Below, one piece after another: positions 8,409-17,336 of a DNA stretch of 64,000 nucleotides (positions within the stretch are counted from its first letter, which is position 1; every line of letters begins with the position of its first letter). Position numbers and translations under genes: made by a program. The DNA comes from Haloarcula pelagica (lineage in GTDB: Archaea > Halobacteriota > Halobacteria > Halobacteriales > Haloarculaceae): contig NZ_CP126161.1 of assembly GCF_030127105.1 (NCBI RefSeq), positions 1,798,001 to 1,862,000 of the forward strand. The letters are read 5' to 3'. Under the pieces are notes generated by a model. The model was not told the origin of the DNA. It searched no databases and saw only the letters and a list, made by a program, of their open reading frames with translations.

Positions 8409-9401
8409 ATGGACAGGCCTCTCGTCGCGCTCGTGCTCGCGGGCGGAACCGGCACCAGACTCTACCCGGCCAGTCGCAGCGACCGACCCAAACAGTTCCA
8501 GTCGTTCGGCCGCGAACGGTCGTTACTGGCCGAGACCGTCGAGCGAGCGGGCTTCGCCGACGAGACGTACGTCCTCACCCGCGAGGCGTACGTCGACGGC
8601 GTACGCGAACGAGCGCCCGGTGTGGCCGTGCTGACCGAACCGGAACCCAAAGACACCGGGCCGGCGCTGGCGTATGCGGCCCACCGGATCCGCGAGCAGG
8701 TCGGCGACTGCGTGTTGCTCTGTCTCCCCAGCGACCACCACGTCGAGGGCGATTTCCGGGCCGTGGGCGAGCGCGCGGCCCGAACTGCAGCCGAAACAGG
8801 GGGGCTCGTGACGGTCGGTATCGAGCCGAGTCGGGCCGCGACGGAGTACGGCTACATCAAGCCGGGCGCGCCCGCAGACGGCTACCACAGCGTCGACGCG
8901 TTCCACGAGAAACCCGACGCCGAGACCGCACGGCGGTACGTCGAGGAGGGGTTCTACTGGAACGCCGGGCTGTTCGCCTGGACACCGACGGCGTTTCTCG
9001 ACGCGGCCCGGGAGACGCCACTGGCACCCCTGATCGAACGCCTCGGCGACGACCCCGCGGCAGCGTTCGACGCGGTCGACGCGATCAGCGTCGATTACGC
9101 GGTGTTAGAGCGGGCCGAGAACGTCTCCGTCGTCCCCGCTGACCTATCGTGGGACGACCTGGGCTCGTGGGACGCCCTGGAGCGAGTGCTCGACGACAGC
9201 GACGGCAACGCCGTCCTCGGGGACGCAGTCACGATCGACGCCGCCGGCAACGTCGTCGCGACCGACGGCCACGCCAGCGTCGTCGGCGTCTCGGATCTCG
9301 TCGTCGCCTCGTTCGGGGATCGGACGCTGGTCGTCCCGAAAGAAAAGAGCCAGCGAGTCCGCGAGGTGGTCGCCCAACTCAGGAACGAGGACGCGTTCTG
9401 A
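8409..9401 (+). CDS. manC: Mannose-1-phosphate guanylyltransferase
   Basis: 330-residue nucleotidyltransferase that makes GDP-mannose from mannose-1-phosphate and GTP, for glycoprotein and glycolipid sugars. The N-terminal signature LVLAGGTGTRLYPASRSDRP is the GTP/Mg site; PKQFQSF, LPSDHHVEG, EYGYIKPG, FHEKPD and FYWNAGLFAW follow in family order. The length fits the single-domain type, without the isomerase domain of bifunctional ManC/AlgA. Monocistronic between two small genes. Confidence 0.92.
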   Translation: MDRPLVALVLAGGTGTRLYPASRSDRPKQFQSFGRERSLLAETVERAGFADETYVLTREAYVDGVRERAPGVAVLTEPEPKDTGPALAYAAHRIREQVGDCVLLCLPSDHHVEGDFRAVGERAARTAAETGGLVTVGIEPSRAATEYGYIKPGAPADGYHSVDAFHEKPDAETARRYVEEGFYWNAGLFAWTPTAFLDAARETPLAPLIERLGDDPAAAFDAVDAISVDYAVLERAENVSVVPADLSWDDLGSWDALERVLDDSDGNAVLGDAVTIDAAGNVVATDGHASVVGVSDLVVASFGDRTLVVPKEKSQRVREVVAQLRNEDAF

Positions 9402-9451
9402 GGGGCGATCCGGGGGAAACAGTCATTGTCTCGCGTGGTATCGGACCCAGT

Positions 9452-9679
9452 ATGGACGGTGTCGCTCGACGGTTCTGGCTGCTCGTGATCCCGTTTCTCG
9501 CGGGGTTTTCGGCCGTCGGGCTGCTCGTGATGGGCGCGCTGTTTCCCGATCGGCTCTTCGAGGTCGGCAGCACGGGCTACATCGCCACCGCGGCGGTCGC
9601 GCTGGTCTCGCTCGGGACGCTCGTCTGGCAGTTGGCGACGGACAACACCGACGCCACCGAGCGACTCGACCGCCCCTAG
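9452..9679 (+). CDS. Small two-helix membrane protein
   Basis: 75 residues with two membrane helices (about 8-29 and 42-62) joined by a short loop and ending in an acidic tail (NTDATERLDRP). The ATG at 9452 lies 50 bp after manC. The stop overlaps the last bases of the converging SDR gene. No family recognised. Confidence 0.6.
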   Translation: MDGVARRFWLLVIPFLAGFSAVGLLVMGALFPDRLFEVGSTGYIATAAVALVSLGTLVWQLATDNTDATERLDRP

Positions 9680-10458
9680 CTTCGCATCGACCCGCCATCG
9701 ACCGGGAGCGCGGTCCCGGTGACGTACGAGGAGCGAGCCGAGGAGAGGTAGGCGACCACGTCGCCCAGTTCCTCCGGATTCCCGACCCGGCCAAGGGGCG
9801 CGTCGGACCAGTCGGCGATGCCCTCTTCGTAGGAGTCGTACTCGCCGCGCTCGACGGCCGCCTCGACGAGTTCCTCGATCCGCGGCGTCTCGTGAGCGCC
9901 GGGCAGGACGGCGTTGACCCGTACCTCCGGGGCGAACTCGCGTGCTTGTGTCTTCACGAGCCCGATCACCGCTCGCCGGACGGCGTTCGAGAGCACCAGG
10001 TCGTCGATGACCTCCTGGACCGACCGGGAGGTGATAGCGACGACAGTGCCGGCATCCGAGTCCCGCAGATACGGGGCCCCGAAGCGGGTCGTCCAGACGT
10101 AGCTCATCACCAGCAGGTCGTAGGCGGTGTACCACTGGCGTTCGGTCGTCTCCAGGAACGGGCCGGGCGCGGGGCCGCCGGCGCTCGTGACGACGTGGTC
10201 GAGCCCGCCGAGTTCGTCGACTGTTTCCTCGACGAACGCCTCCACGGCGGCCCGGTCGGTGATGTCGGCCTGGACCGCCAGCACGTCGCCCGTGCCGGCG
10301 TCATCGAGATCCTGCCGTGCCCGGTCGACGTGTTCGGCCGTGGTTCCACAGACTGCTACGTCCGCGCCTTCGTTCGCGAGTCGGCGGGCGCTCGCGAGTC
10401 CGAGTCCACTCGTCGCAGCGGTACAGAGCGCGACGTTGCCCTCGAGTTCGAGTTCCAT
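9676..10458 (-). CDS. SDR-like oxidoreductase with altered active site
   Basis: 260-residue Rossmann protein of the short-chain dehydrogenase fold: cofactor loop TAATSGLGLASA, DITDRAAV, VTSAGGPAPGP (in place of NNAG), and a C-terminal YVTGTALPVDGG. The catalytic region is unusual: SRS is kept but the YxxxK pair is replaced (SNAVR before RAVIGLVKT), so Tyr is Ser and Lys is Arg. This matches a ketoacyl-reductase-like SDR subgroup known to deviate from both cofactor and catalytic motifs. Classical SDR chemistry is doubtful. Confidence 0.85.
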   Translation of the reverse strand: MELELEGNVALCTAATSGLGLASARRLANEGADVAVCGTTAEHVDRARQDLDDAGTGDVLAVQADITDRAAVEAFVEETVDELGGLDHVVTSAGGPAPGPFLETTERQWYTAYDLLVMSYVWTTRFGAPYLRDSDAGTVVAITSRSVQEVIDDLVLSNAVRRAVIGLVKTQAREFAPEVRVNAVLPGAHETPRIEELVEAAVERGEYDSYEEGIADWSDAPLGRVGNPEELGDVVAYLSSARSSYVTGTALPVDGGSMRS

Positions 10459-10506
10459 ATCGGGTGGGCGGCGCGTCGGTAGAAAGAACCTCGGGTCGCC
10501 GACCGC

Positions 10507-10953
10507 TCAGCTACCCCAGAAGTTGTCGCGGCTCCCCAGCCGTCGGTCGTCCTCGTCGTCCTCTTGGGCCTCGACCTGTGTCTCCTCGTCGGCTTCCTCG
10601 TCTTCGGTCTCGTCCTCGTCGAGTTCCAGTCGTTCGAGTTCCTCCGCGCGAGCGTGGTTCGACCGAACCTTGGTGACTTTGACCTTCGACTTGGCCGGCG
10701 GGAGGACCCCGTCGACCATGATGATGAACCCGTCCTCGGTCCGCCCGACGCCGGCACCGCTCTCGTGGATGTCCTCGACGGTCACGACGACCTCTTGGCC
10801 CGGCTTCACCGGCTGGCTCTTCAGATCGGAGATGGGCTGGTTGTAGTGGTTACACCACTCGGCGCCACCTCTGTCACCGTAGTGCGTACACCCCATCCCC
10901 TCGATACGCTCGGTGAAACTGGGGCATTCGTCCGCGAGCGGGCAGTCGGCCAT
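10507..10953 (-). CDS. TRAM domain protein with N-terminal Cys-rich segment
   Basis: 148 residues. The N-terminus has cysteines (MADCPLADECPSF, GCTHYGDRGGAEWCNHY) suggestive of a metal or Fe-S site. A TRAM domain (about 50-108; VKPGQEVVVTVEDIHESGAG, then DGFIIMVDGVLPPAKSKVKV) follows, a beta-barrel RNA-binding module found in tRNA-modifying enzymes and archaeal RNA chaperones, then a very acidic tail. I use the internal ATG at 10953 because the cysteine motif starts there. Likely RNA binding; role unknown. Confidence 0.85.
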   Translation of the reverse strand: MADCPLADECPSFTERIEGMGCTHYGDRGGAEWCNHYNQPISDLKSQPVKPGQEVVVTVEDIHESGAGVGRTEDGFIIMVDGVLPPAKSKVKVTKVRSNHARAEELERLELDEDETEDEEADEETQVEAQEDDEDDRRLGSRDNFWGS

Positions 10954-11119
10954 GACCCTGCGTACAGGAGCCGCGGGCAAAACGCTTGCGACCTGTGTGG
11001 CGGCGAGCCGACGGCTGGCGAGTCCTCGGGACGGGAACCCTCCGTGCCGATATGTGAAGTCGCCCCTGTTGTCATAGAACGGCTTTTACATCATAGACTG
11101 ATATATAAGGACGAGACAG

Positions 11120-12547
11120 ATGTCAGACGACAACTCGGAACGGAACCTGTCGCGACGGAACGCGCTGCGAATCGCCGGTGCGGCCGGTGCGGCCTCACTG
11201 GCCGGCTGTGGCGGCGACGGCGACGGCGGCAGCGGCGACGGTGGCAGTGGCGACGGTGGCAGTGGCGACGGTGGCAGCGGTGACGGTGGCAGCGGTGACG
11301 GTGGCAGCGGCGACGGCGGCAGCGGCGACGGTGGCAGCGGCGACGGCGGCGACGGCCAGACCCAGACCAACACGCTCGAAGTGGCACACTGGTGGGGCGA
11401 AGGCGACGGCCTGGAGGCGATCCAGGCCGTGATGGACGCCTTCCAGGAGGAGTACCCCTACGTCGACTTCGACGAGAACCTCATCGCCGGCGGCGCCGGG
11501 ACGAACCTCCAGTCGAACATCCGGACCCGGATTCAGAACGGGAACCACCCGAGCACCTGGCAGAACTGGCCGGGCAAGGCGCTGATCCCGTTCACGGACG
11601 CGAACCTCCTCGAAGACATCGAAGAGTCGGTCTGGGACCAGAACAACATGAAAGACGCCTACCTGGAGGGCGTCAAGAACGTCGCCCAGCCGGCGGGCAA
11701 CTACGTGACGGTGCCGCTGAACATCCACCGGCTCAACAACCTCTTCTACAACGTCAGCGTCGTCGAGGACGCCGACGTGGACCCCTCGGACTTCAACACG
11801 CCGTCGGACGTTGTCGACGGACTGGAAGCCGTCGCCGACGCCGGCTACACCGGGATGGCCCACCAGACCAACGCCCCCTGGTCGACGGTCCAGATGTTCG
11901 AGACCATCTTCCTGGCCCAGCAGGACGCCCAGACCTACTCGGAAGTGTTCGAAGACGGTGCCGTCGAGTCCTACCGGGACGAACTCGGGGCCGCGCTGGA
12001 CATCGTCCGCGACTACAGCGAGTTCTACCCCAGCGACGCCGGTTCGATCTCCTGGACGGAGGCCAACTCCGGGATCATCAACGGCGACGCCGCCTTCATC
12101 CACCAGGGCGACTGGGCCGCGAGCACCTACTACGTCAACGACTTCGCCTACGGCGAGGACTGGAACTACGTCCCGTTCCCGGGCAGTGACAGCTACTACT
12201 CGCTGGTCATCGACTCGTTCCCGTATCCGATCGACAACCCCTCGCCCCAGGCGACGACGCTGTGGTGTCGCTTCGTCGGGACCACCCAGGCCCAGGAGAT
12301 CTTCAACCCCGGAAAGGGCGCGATCCCGCCCCGGAGCGACGTGTCGACGGACCCGTTCAACGACTTCTCGGCCGACCAGATCAACGACTTCCAGAACAGC
12401 AGCGCCCAGCCACCGTCGGTCGCCCACGGCCTCGCCGCACCGCCGGAAGCGGCCTCCGGTGTCAACTCCGCGATCTCCTCGTTCATCTCCGGCAGTTCCA
12501 ACGAGGAGGTCATCAACCAACTGGCAAGCGCCTACAGCGGGATGTAG
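11120..12547 (+). CDS. Orphan sugar ABC transporter binding lipoprotein
   Basis: 475 residues, extracellular solute-binding family 1. N-terminus: [19 protein letters not shown] then lipobox LAGCGG, a twin-arginine lipoprotein signal; a GDGGS-repeat linker (about 38-80); then the binding domain beginning [20 protein letters not shown]. No permease or ATPase is adjacent, unlike the similar protein at 317-1756. A lone MalG-type permease lies 6 kb downstream on the other strand. Two TATA-like elements (11084-11090, 11101-11108) precede it. Its stop directly abuts the stop of the converging aldolase gene. Confidence 0.9.
   Translation: MSDDNSERNLSRRNALRIAGAAGAASLAGCGGDGDGGSGDGGSGDGGSGDGGSGDGGSGDGGSGDGGSGDGGSGDGGDGQTQTNTLEVAHWWGEGDGLEAIQAVMDAFQEEYPYVDFDENLIAGGAGTNLQSNIRTRIQNGNHPSTWQNWPGKALIPFTDANLLEDIEESVWDQNNMKDAYLEGVKNVAQPAGNYVTVPLNIHRLNNLFYNVSVVEDADVDPSDFNTPSDVVDGLEAVADAGYTGMAHQTNAPWSTVQMFETIFLAQQDAQTYSEVFEDGAVESYRDELGAALDIVRDYSEFYPSDAGSISWTEANSGIINGDAAFIHQGDWAASTYYVNDFAYGEDWNYVPFPGSDSYYSLVIDSFPYPIDNPSPQATTLWCRFVGTTQAQEIFNPGKGAIPPRSDVSTDPFNDFSADQINDFQNSSAQPPSVAHGLAAPPEAASGVNSAISSFISGSSNEEVINQLASAYSGM
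11215..11358 (+). repeat. 15-bp tandem repeat coding a GDGGS linker
   Basis: Nine or so 15-bp units of the form GGCAGYGGCGACGGY encode GSGDG repeats after the lipobox. Some neighbouring units are identical, which suggests recent expansion; the array is longer than the one in the paralogue at 317-1756. Confidence 0.8.
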
Positions 12548-13555
12548 CTACGCGGCCCGTTCGACCGCCTCGATCGCGCGGTCGATATCGGCGTCGTCGA
12601 TGTCCCAGTGCGTACAGAACCGGACGACGTGGTCGTCGAACGGTACCCCCTGAACCCCCTCGCGTTCGCAGGCGTCGAGAAACGGTTCTGCGGATCGATC
12701 GGTCCCGACGAGGACGATGTTCGTCTCCGGCGAGTCGACCGAGAGCCCGTCGATGCGGTCCAGGCCCGCCGCTAACCGCTCGGCGCGCCGGTGGTCCTCC
12801 GCGAGTCGGTCGCGGTTCTCGATGGCCTCCAGCCCCGGTCCGGCGATCATCCCCGCCTGGCGCATCCCGCCGCCGAGCAGTTTCCGAACCCGGCGGGCGT
12901 CCTCGACGAACGTCGCCGGACCCGCGAGTACCGACCCGACCGGCGCACCCAGCCCCTTCGAGAGACAGCACATCACGGAGTCGACCGGCGCGACGAACTC
13001 CGCGGCCGGGACCCCCCGTGTGACCGCCGCGTTGAACAGCCGCGCCCCGTCGAGGTGGACCGGGACACCACGGTCGTGAGCGGCCTCGGCCGCCGCGGCG
13101 ATCGCCTCGGGGACGATCGCGGTCCCGCCTTTGCTGTTGTGGGTGTTCTCCAGTGTCAGCAGGCCGGTCCCCGGTCGGTGCCCGTCGGCCTCGACGTGAC
13201 CCTCGTGGACCTGCTCGGGCGTGACGACCCCGCGCTCGCCCCCGTCGATGGTCCGTGGTTGGAGCCCGGCGTGCTGGACCAGCCCCCCGAGTTCCCACTT
13301 GTAGACGTGGCTCTCCCGCTCACAGAGCACTTCCTGCCCGCGGTCGGTGTGAGTCCGGACCGCGACTTGGTTGCCCATCGTTCCCGAGGGGACAAACAGC
13401 GCCGCTTCGGTCCCGAGCACCTCGGCGACCCGCTCTTGGAGTTCGGTCACCGTCGGGTCCTCCCGGTACACGTCGTCGCCGACCGCGGCGTCACGGGCCG
13501 CCTCCCGCATCGTCTCGCTGGGCCGTGTCACGGTGTCGCTCCGTAAGTCGATCAT
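12548..13555 (-). CDS. ltaE: Low-specificity L-threonine aldolase family protein
   Basis: 335-residue fold-type I PLP enzyme that cleaves L-threonine/allo-threonine to glycine and acetaldehyde. It starts with the family signature [19 protein letters not shown] and [42 protein letters not shown] (Asp for the pyridine nitrogen) and [12 protein letters not shown] (PLP lysine) follow. The ATG at 13555 is chosen because the signature begins there. Monocistronic, with an inverted repeat about 130 bp upstream. Confidence 0.9.
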   Translation of the reverse strand: MIDLRSDTVTRPSETMREAARDAAVGDDVYREDPTVTELQERVAEVLGTEAALFVPSGTMGNQVAVRTHTDRGQEVLCERESHVYKWELGGLVQHAGLQPRTIDGGERGVVTPEQVHEGHVEADGHRPGTGLLTLENTHNSKGGTAIVPEAIAAAAEAAHDRGVPVHLDGARLFNAAVTRGVPAAEFVAPVDSVMCCLSKGLGAPVGSVLAGPATFVEDARRVRKLLGGGMRQAGMIAGPGLEAIENRDRLAEDHRRAERLAAGLDRIDGLSVDSPETNIVLVGTDRSAEPFLDACEREGVQGVPFDDHVVRFCTHWDIDDADIDRAIEAVERAA

Positions 13556-13687
13556 AGCCCCGCGTAGCGAGCGAGCGGGCAAAAGTCCGCTGGGGAAGCT
13601 CACACCAGACATCCCTACGCCGTCGAGGAACAACGGAAATCGCCGGACAGCGTCGGGAGCCGTTACACGACGTTACGAACACCAGAT

Positions 13688-13712
13688 TCTCAGAACGAGA
13701 TTGGTTCTGAGA
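13688..13712. repeat. Inverted repeat upstream of ltaE
   Basis: TCTCAGAAC and GTTCTGAGA (nine-base arms) flank seven bases, between the ltaE start and the tRNA 3' end. Could be an operator for ltaE or part of the tRNA transcript's end; sequence alone does not decide. Confidence 0.4.
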
Positions 13713-13785
13713 TGGGGGGTTATATCGTCTATACCCGGTAATAACCGTATTTGAGCGGGGAAGTAAGTAACCGACAGTCTCGGGA

Positions 13786-13889
13786 CGGGCACGGTGGGAT
13801 TCGAACCCACGACCGTCGGATGTCTTCCCCCACCGCAGTCACGACGGGGATAGAAGTCCGACGCTCTATCCGGACTGAGCTACGTGCCC
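13786..13889 (-). tRNA. tRNA-Arg (UCU) with intron
   Basis: Read on the minus strand: acceptor stem GGGCACG pairing with CGTGCCC, D arm GCTC...GAGC, anticodon stem TCGGA/TCCGA, and T arm GTGGG-TTCGAAT-CCCAC. Removing a 29-base intron gives the seven-base loop CUUCUAA with anticodon UCU, reading AGA/AGG arginine codons. No CCA is encoded. The mature length is 75 bases. Confidence 0.93.
13822..13850 (-). other. tRNA-Arg intron with bulge-helix-bulge
   Basis: 29-base intron at the canonical position 37/38. On the transcript CUUC pairs with GAAG to form the four-base-pair central helix; the three-base bulges UAU and ACA lie on opposite strands, and CCCC/GGGG closes the inner stem. This is the classical substrate of the archaeal tRNA splicing endonuclease, with cuts after UA and AC. 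Confidence 0.88.
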
Positions 13890-13931
13890 TCACCCGAACG
13901 TGACGCGGCAGTCTCAAAAGCAGTGCGAAAG

Positions 13932-14231
13932 TCAGCCGTCGAACTCGACATCCTCGTCGCTGGCGTCCTCGTGAGTGATCGAGATAGCGTCGGTGGTCTG
14001 GACCGCGGCCAGTCCGTCGATGGCACAGACCGCCTCTACGGCCGTCTGCGGGACGGTAACGGCCAGGTCGTCGAACTGGAGGTGTCGGTCGACAGCCGCG
14101 CCGGCAGCCGCGGCCGCGTCGGCGACGGCCTCGGGCTCGGCGTCGGGAGCCGTTTCCAGCACCAGGCCGATCGACTCGCCCGCGATGGGGTCTGCACGGA
14201 TGCTCTCGACGGCGCGGGAGACGTACATCAT
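13932..14231 (-). CDS. Small protein coupled to DUF373 gene
   Basis: 99 residues. Its ATG overlaps the stop of the DUF373 gene (ATGA), so it is translationally coupled. The pattern FDDLAVTVPQTAVEAVCAIDGLAAVQTTDAI, shown here in part as LAVTVPQTAVEAVCAIDGL, resembles the beta-alpha-beta fold of subtilisin-propeptide-like (I9) domains, but no protease gene is near. The C-terminus is acidic. Family not recognised; the fold suggestion is inference. Confidence 0.65.
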   Translation of the reverse strand: MMYVSRAVESIRADPIAGESIGLVLETAPDAEPEAVADAAAAAGAAVDRHLQFDDLAVTVPQTAVEAVCAIDGLAAVQTTDAISITHEDASDEDVEFDG

Positions 14232-15328
14232 TCCGACGAGGGGCCGCCGGGGCCTTGGTTCACTCGGTCGGCCGTCTCCAGGCGGGACTCGGCGACGGCG
14301 AAGGCGAGCGTGCTGGACAGTCCCAGCAGCGTCCCGCCGGTCAACACTGCCGCGAGGTACTGGAGGTCCTGGAACCCGAGGAAGAAGGCGCTGACGCCGT
14401 GGAGTACCGCCGCGATAGCGAGCACGTAGAACGGCGCGTTGAGGTAGCGCCACTCGAACGCCTCGCGGAGGTACTCGTCGGTCACGCGCCCGAGGCTCGA
14501 AGTGACGCCGGCGACGGCGAACCACTGGATCGCGCCGTAGACCAGCGCCGACAGCACCTCGACGGCCGAGACGGGGTCGGACAGCGATTCCAGTGTCTGG
14601 ACGCCGTTGACGCCGCCGATGACGAGCAGGGCGGCGGCGACGACGTAGGTGATGATCGTCACCCGGCCGGCGTACAGCCCGGCGGTGGTCCGCTGGACGA
14701 GGTCGTCGAGCAACTGTTCGACGCCGAGTCCGCGGGCGAGCAGATAGAGCCCGAACAGGCCGGAGATGACGCCCAGTGCCGACCCCGGCCAGCCGAGGTA
14801 GTCGAGCAGGATCGTCAGCGGGTAGATCAGGAGGAGGATCCCGAGCGGGACGAGGATCGTCCCGCGGGTCTCGGGGTCGTCGAGCACCTGCTTGATGGTG
14901 TAGTACATCGATTCGAGGTCCTGGGCCTGGCGGACGACCACCCGGCGGACGCCGTCGATCCGGACCCGCGAGCGGATCACCGGGACGACGGACTCGTCCT
15001 GTGCGCCGTCGGTGACCACCAGGGCGCGAACGTCTTCGCGCGCGGTCAGCGAGGCAAGGACCGTATCGACCTCCTCGCCGACGGCGCGGTTGGCCGCGAC
15101 ATCGCTGCCGTCGACGCCGGTGACTGCGGCGACCGCGACGGGTTCGTCGGTGACCGCGTCGTGGATGTGGACCCCCTCGAAGAGGACGTTCACGTCCGAG
15201 TCCTCGGGGTCTGTCTCGGCGAGGGCCACCGCGGCCTCCTCGACGGCGTCGCGGCCGACGACCGGCGTCTCCACGTCGGTCTTGCGGCCGAGGTCGTCGT
15301 CGAGGTCGACACACAGCACCAGCAGCAT
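14228..15328 (-). CDS. DUF373 family membrane protein
   Basis: 366 residues. A cytoplasmic N-terminal part of about 150 residues (LLVLCVDLDDDLGRKT, TPVVGRDAVEEAAVALAETD, DSDVNVLFEG) is followed by roughly six to seven membrane helices, the layout of the archaeal DUF373 family. The family has no known function; the Asp-rich start and DPEDSDVN region look like a ligand-binding head. The ATG at 15328 is chosen because the conserved LCVDLDDDLG begins there. Between a PsiE-like gene (42-bp gap) and the coupled small gene. Confidence 0.85.
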   Translation of the reverse strand: MLLVLCVDLDDDLGRKTDVETPVVGRDAVEEAAVALAETDPEDSDVNVLFEGVHIHDAVTDEPVAVAAVTGVDGSDVAANRAVGEEVDTVLASLTAREDVRALVVTDGAQDESVVPVIRSRVRIDGVRRVVVRQAQDLESMYYTIKQVLDDPETRGTILVPLGILLLIYPLTILLDYLGWPGSALGVISGLFGLYLLARGLGVEQLLDDLVQRTTAGLYAGRVTIITYVVAAALLVIGGVNGVQTLESLSDPVSAVEVLSALVYGAIQWFAVAGVTSSLGRVTDEYLREAFEWRYLNAPFYVLAIAAVLHGVSAFFLGFQDLQYLAAVLTGGTLLGLSSTLAFAVAESRLETADRVNQGPGGPSSE

Positions 15329-15369
15329 AGTCCGGGCTACGAGACCGGCCGTTAATTGCTTTCTGGCGT

Positions 15370-15858
15370 TCACTCGGCGTCGAGACGGGTCCGGCGCTCG
15401 ACGACGAGCAGCGCCGCCAGGCCGAAGATGATCAGCGTGTAGGCCGCCGCCGCCAGCAGCGCTAGCTGCTCGGTGGCGTACTCGCCGGTCCGGAAGATGA
15501 TCGCCTTCCGGACCATCGCGATGACGCCGGTGTAGATGACCAGGCGGACGATCTGGCGGGTGTCGCTCTCCTGGGTGTAGGCGACGACGGTCTGGTACAC
15601 CTCGACGATGATAAAGAGGAGCAAGGCGGTGTCGATGAAGCCGACGACGACGAGCGGGTCCGTGATGTCGCCCCTGACCCCGCTCTGGAAGATCTGGAGT
15701 CCGAGATCGAAGACGCCGATGGCGAACAGCACCACCAACACGAGCGCCGCGACGACCTCGACGTAGCGGATGAGCGTCTCGCTGAACGCGAGGATGCGCT
15801 CGTCGGGCGACTCCGCGTCGAGCGACCCGCCGACCGAATCGGGGTCCTCGTTCGCCAT
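15370..15858 (-). CDS. PsiE-like membrane protein
   Basis: 162 residues with four membrane helices (about 33-53, 72-92, 107-125, 133-152), matching the phosphate-starvation-inducible PsiE family. The family's role is unknown. Likely first gene of an operon with the DUF373 and small genes. No phosphate-box-like operator is recognised. Confidence 0.8.
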   Translation of the reverse strand: MANEDPDSVGGSLDAESPDERILAFSETLIRYVEVVAALVLVVLFAIGVFDLGLQIFQSGVRGDITDPLVVVGFIDTALLLFIIVEVYQTVVAYTQESDTRQIVRLVIYTGVIAMVRKAIIFRTGEYATEQLALLAAAAYTLIIFGLAALLVVERRTRLDAE

Positions 15859-15896
15859 ACCGGACGTATGTCACCGAGCGTGTAAGAATGGCGTCC

Positions 15897-17219
15897 CTAT
15901 CTGATGTGGCCGGGGTCGGCGGGCCGGGGTTTCGGGGGGTCGGTGCTGTCCGTTTGCGTGCGCAGTCTGACGACGAGAGCGGCCACCGGGAGCAAGAGGA
16001 GACTCCCGACGACGAACGGCGACCAGTAGCCGACGGCGGCGTAGAGCCCGCCCATCACTGGCGGACCGACCGTCCGGGCGAGGCTGCCGGCGCCTTGTGT
16101 CACGCCGAACGCGCTCCCCTGGAGGTCGGCACTGGCCCGTTGAGAGACCAGCGCCGTCAGCGTCACCGAGAGGACGCCGTTGCCGACCGGCAGCAGCGTC
16201 AGGACGGCGAGCAGTCCCAGCAGGTCGGCGGTGAGAAACGGGACGAGGTGGGTCAGCGACGGGAAAACGGTGCCGACCGCGATCGAGAACGGGAGGGCAC
16301 CGACACCGACGACGAGGACGGCCGTGCCGGCCAGCGAGAGGGCGATCGGGCTGTAGCGGGCGGTCAGCGGACCGACCAGGACGCCCTGTGTCACCACCGC
16401 GAGGACGCCGACGTAGGTCAACAGCAGCGCGCTCTGGGCGGCGGTGTAGCCGTAGATGTCGGCGACGTAGGGGACGAACATGATCTGGACGCCCGAGAAG
16501 GCAAACGAGACCAGGAAGAAGGCCACGAGCAGTTCCCGCAGGCCCGCGGTCGAGACAGCGGCCCCGAGTTGGCCGATCGCCGACTGTCGCTCGGTCGGTG
16601 CACCGTCGGGCGAGCGGGATTCGGGCAGGAAGGCGAGCGCGACGACGACCCCACAGAGGCTGGCGAAGGCGGCGGCGAAACTGGGCAGCGAGAACCGCGT
16701 GATCGGGACCGCGGGGACCACCGCGTCGACGGCCGCGACGGTGGCGTCGAAGCTCAACACGGCGCCGATCCCCGGTCCGAAGATGAACCCCAGGCCGAAC
16801 GCGGCGCCGATGTAGCCAAGCGCGGCCGCGCGACGTTCCGGCGGCGTCACGTCGGCGACGTAGGCCTGCGCCGTCGAGAGGTTCCCGCCCATCGCGCCGG
16901 CGAGCATCCGGGAGACGAACAGCAGCCACAGCGCGTCGGCCAGGCCAAAGACCGTCCAGGCGACCACTGAACCACACAGCGAGAGGATCAACACCGGCCG
17001 CCGGCCGACGCGGTCCGACAGCGATCCCAGGAGCGGGGCGAACGCGAACTGCATCGCCGAGTACGACGCCGCCAGCAGCCCGATGACGAACTCCGTCCCA
17101 CCCGGGAACGACCGCGTGTAGTACGGGAGGATGGGGATGATGATGCCAAAGCCCAGGAGGTCCAGAAAGACCACGGCGAAGACGATGGCGAACCCGCGGC
17201 GGCGGGCGGACTCCTGCAT
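15897..17219 (-). CDS. MFS transporter, TetA-like
   Basis: 440 residues, twelve membrane helices. Family motif A lies in the first cytoplasmic loop (LGSLSDRVGRRPVLILSL); the start FAIVFAVVFLDLLGFGIIIP and PPERRAAALGYIGAAFGLGF are typical of tetracycline-resistance-type exporters. Probably a proton-coupled drug or metabolite exporter; substrate unknown. The ATG at 17219 begins the homology. Divergent from the radical SAM gene. Confidence 0.88.
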   Translation of the reverse strand: MQESARRRGFAIVFAVVFLDLLGFGIIIPILPYYTRSFPGGTEFVIGLLAASYSAMQFAFAPLLGSLSDRVGRRPVLILSLCGSVVAWTVFGLADALWLLFVSRMLAGAMGGNLSTAQAYVADVTPPERRAAALGYIGAAFGLGFIFGPGIGAVLSFDATVAAVDAVVPAVPITRFSLPSFAAAFASLCGVVVALAFLPESRSPDGAPTERQSAIGQLGAAVSTAGLRELLVAFFLVSFAFSGVQIMFVPYVADIYGYTAAQSALLLTYVGVLAVVTQGVLVGPLTARYSPIALSLAGTAVLVVGVGALPFSIAVGTVFPSLTHLVPFLTADLLGLLAVLTLLPVGNGVLSVTLTALVSQRASADLQGSAFGVTQGAGSLARTVGPPVMGGLYAAVGYWSPFVVGSLLLLPVAALVVRLRTQTDSTDPPKPRPADPGHIR

Positions 17220-17336
17220 ACGATGCCGTGGGCGGCCGGCAGGCGTAAAGCTACGGTGTGGGGCCAGCCCACACGCGCCACGGCCGACCTGATGCGCACG
17301 CTTTTTGCCGCTGGAGGCGGTGACTCCGTGTACGCA

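Noticed and set aside
11215..11358. CRISPR-like or integron-type repeat
   Set aside because: 15-bp in-frame units without spacers, coding a Gly-rich linker after a lipobox.
13932..15314. Long minus-strand frame through the DUF373 gene
   Set aside because: Only the last 99 codons (from 14231) look like protein; the upstream part is a shadow of DUF373.
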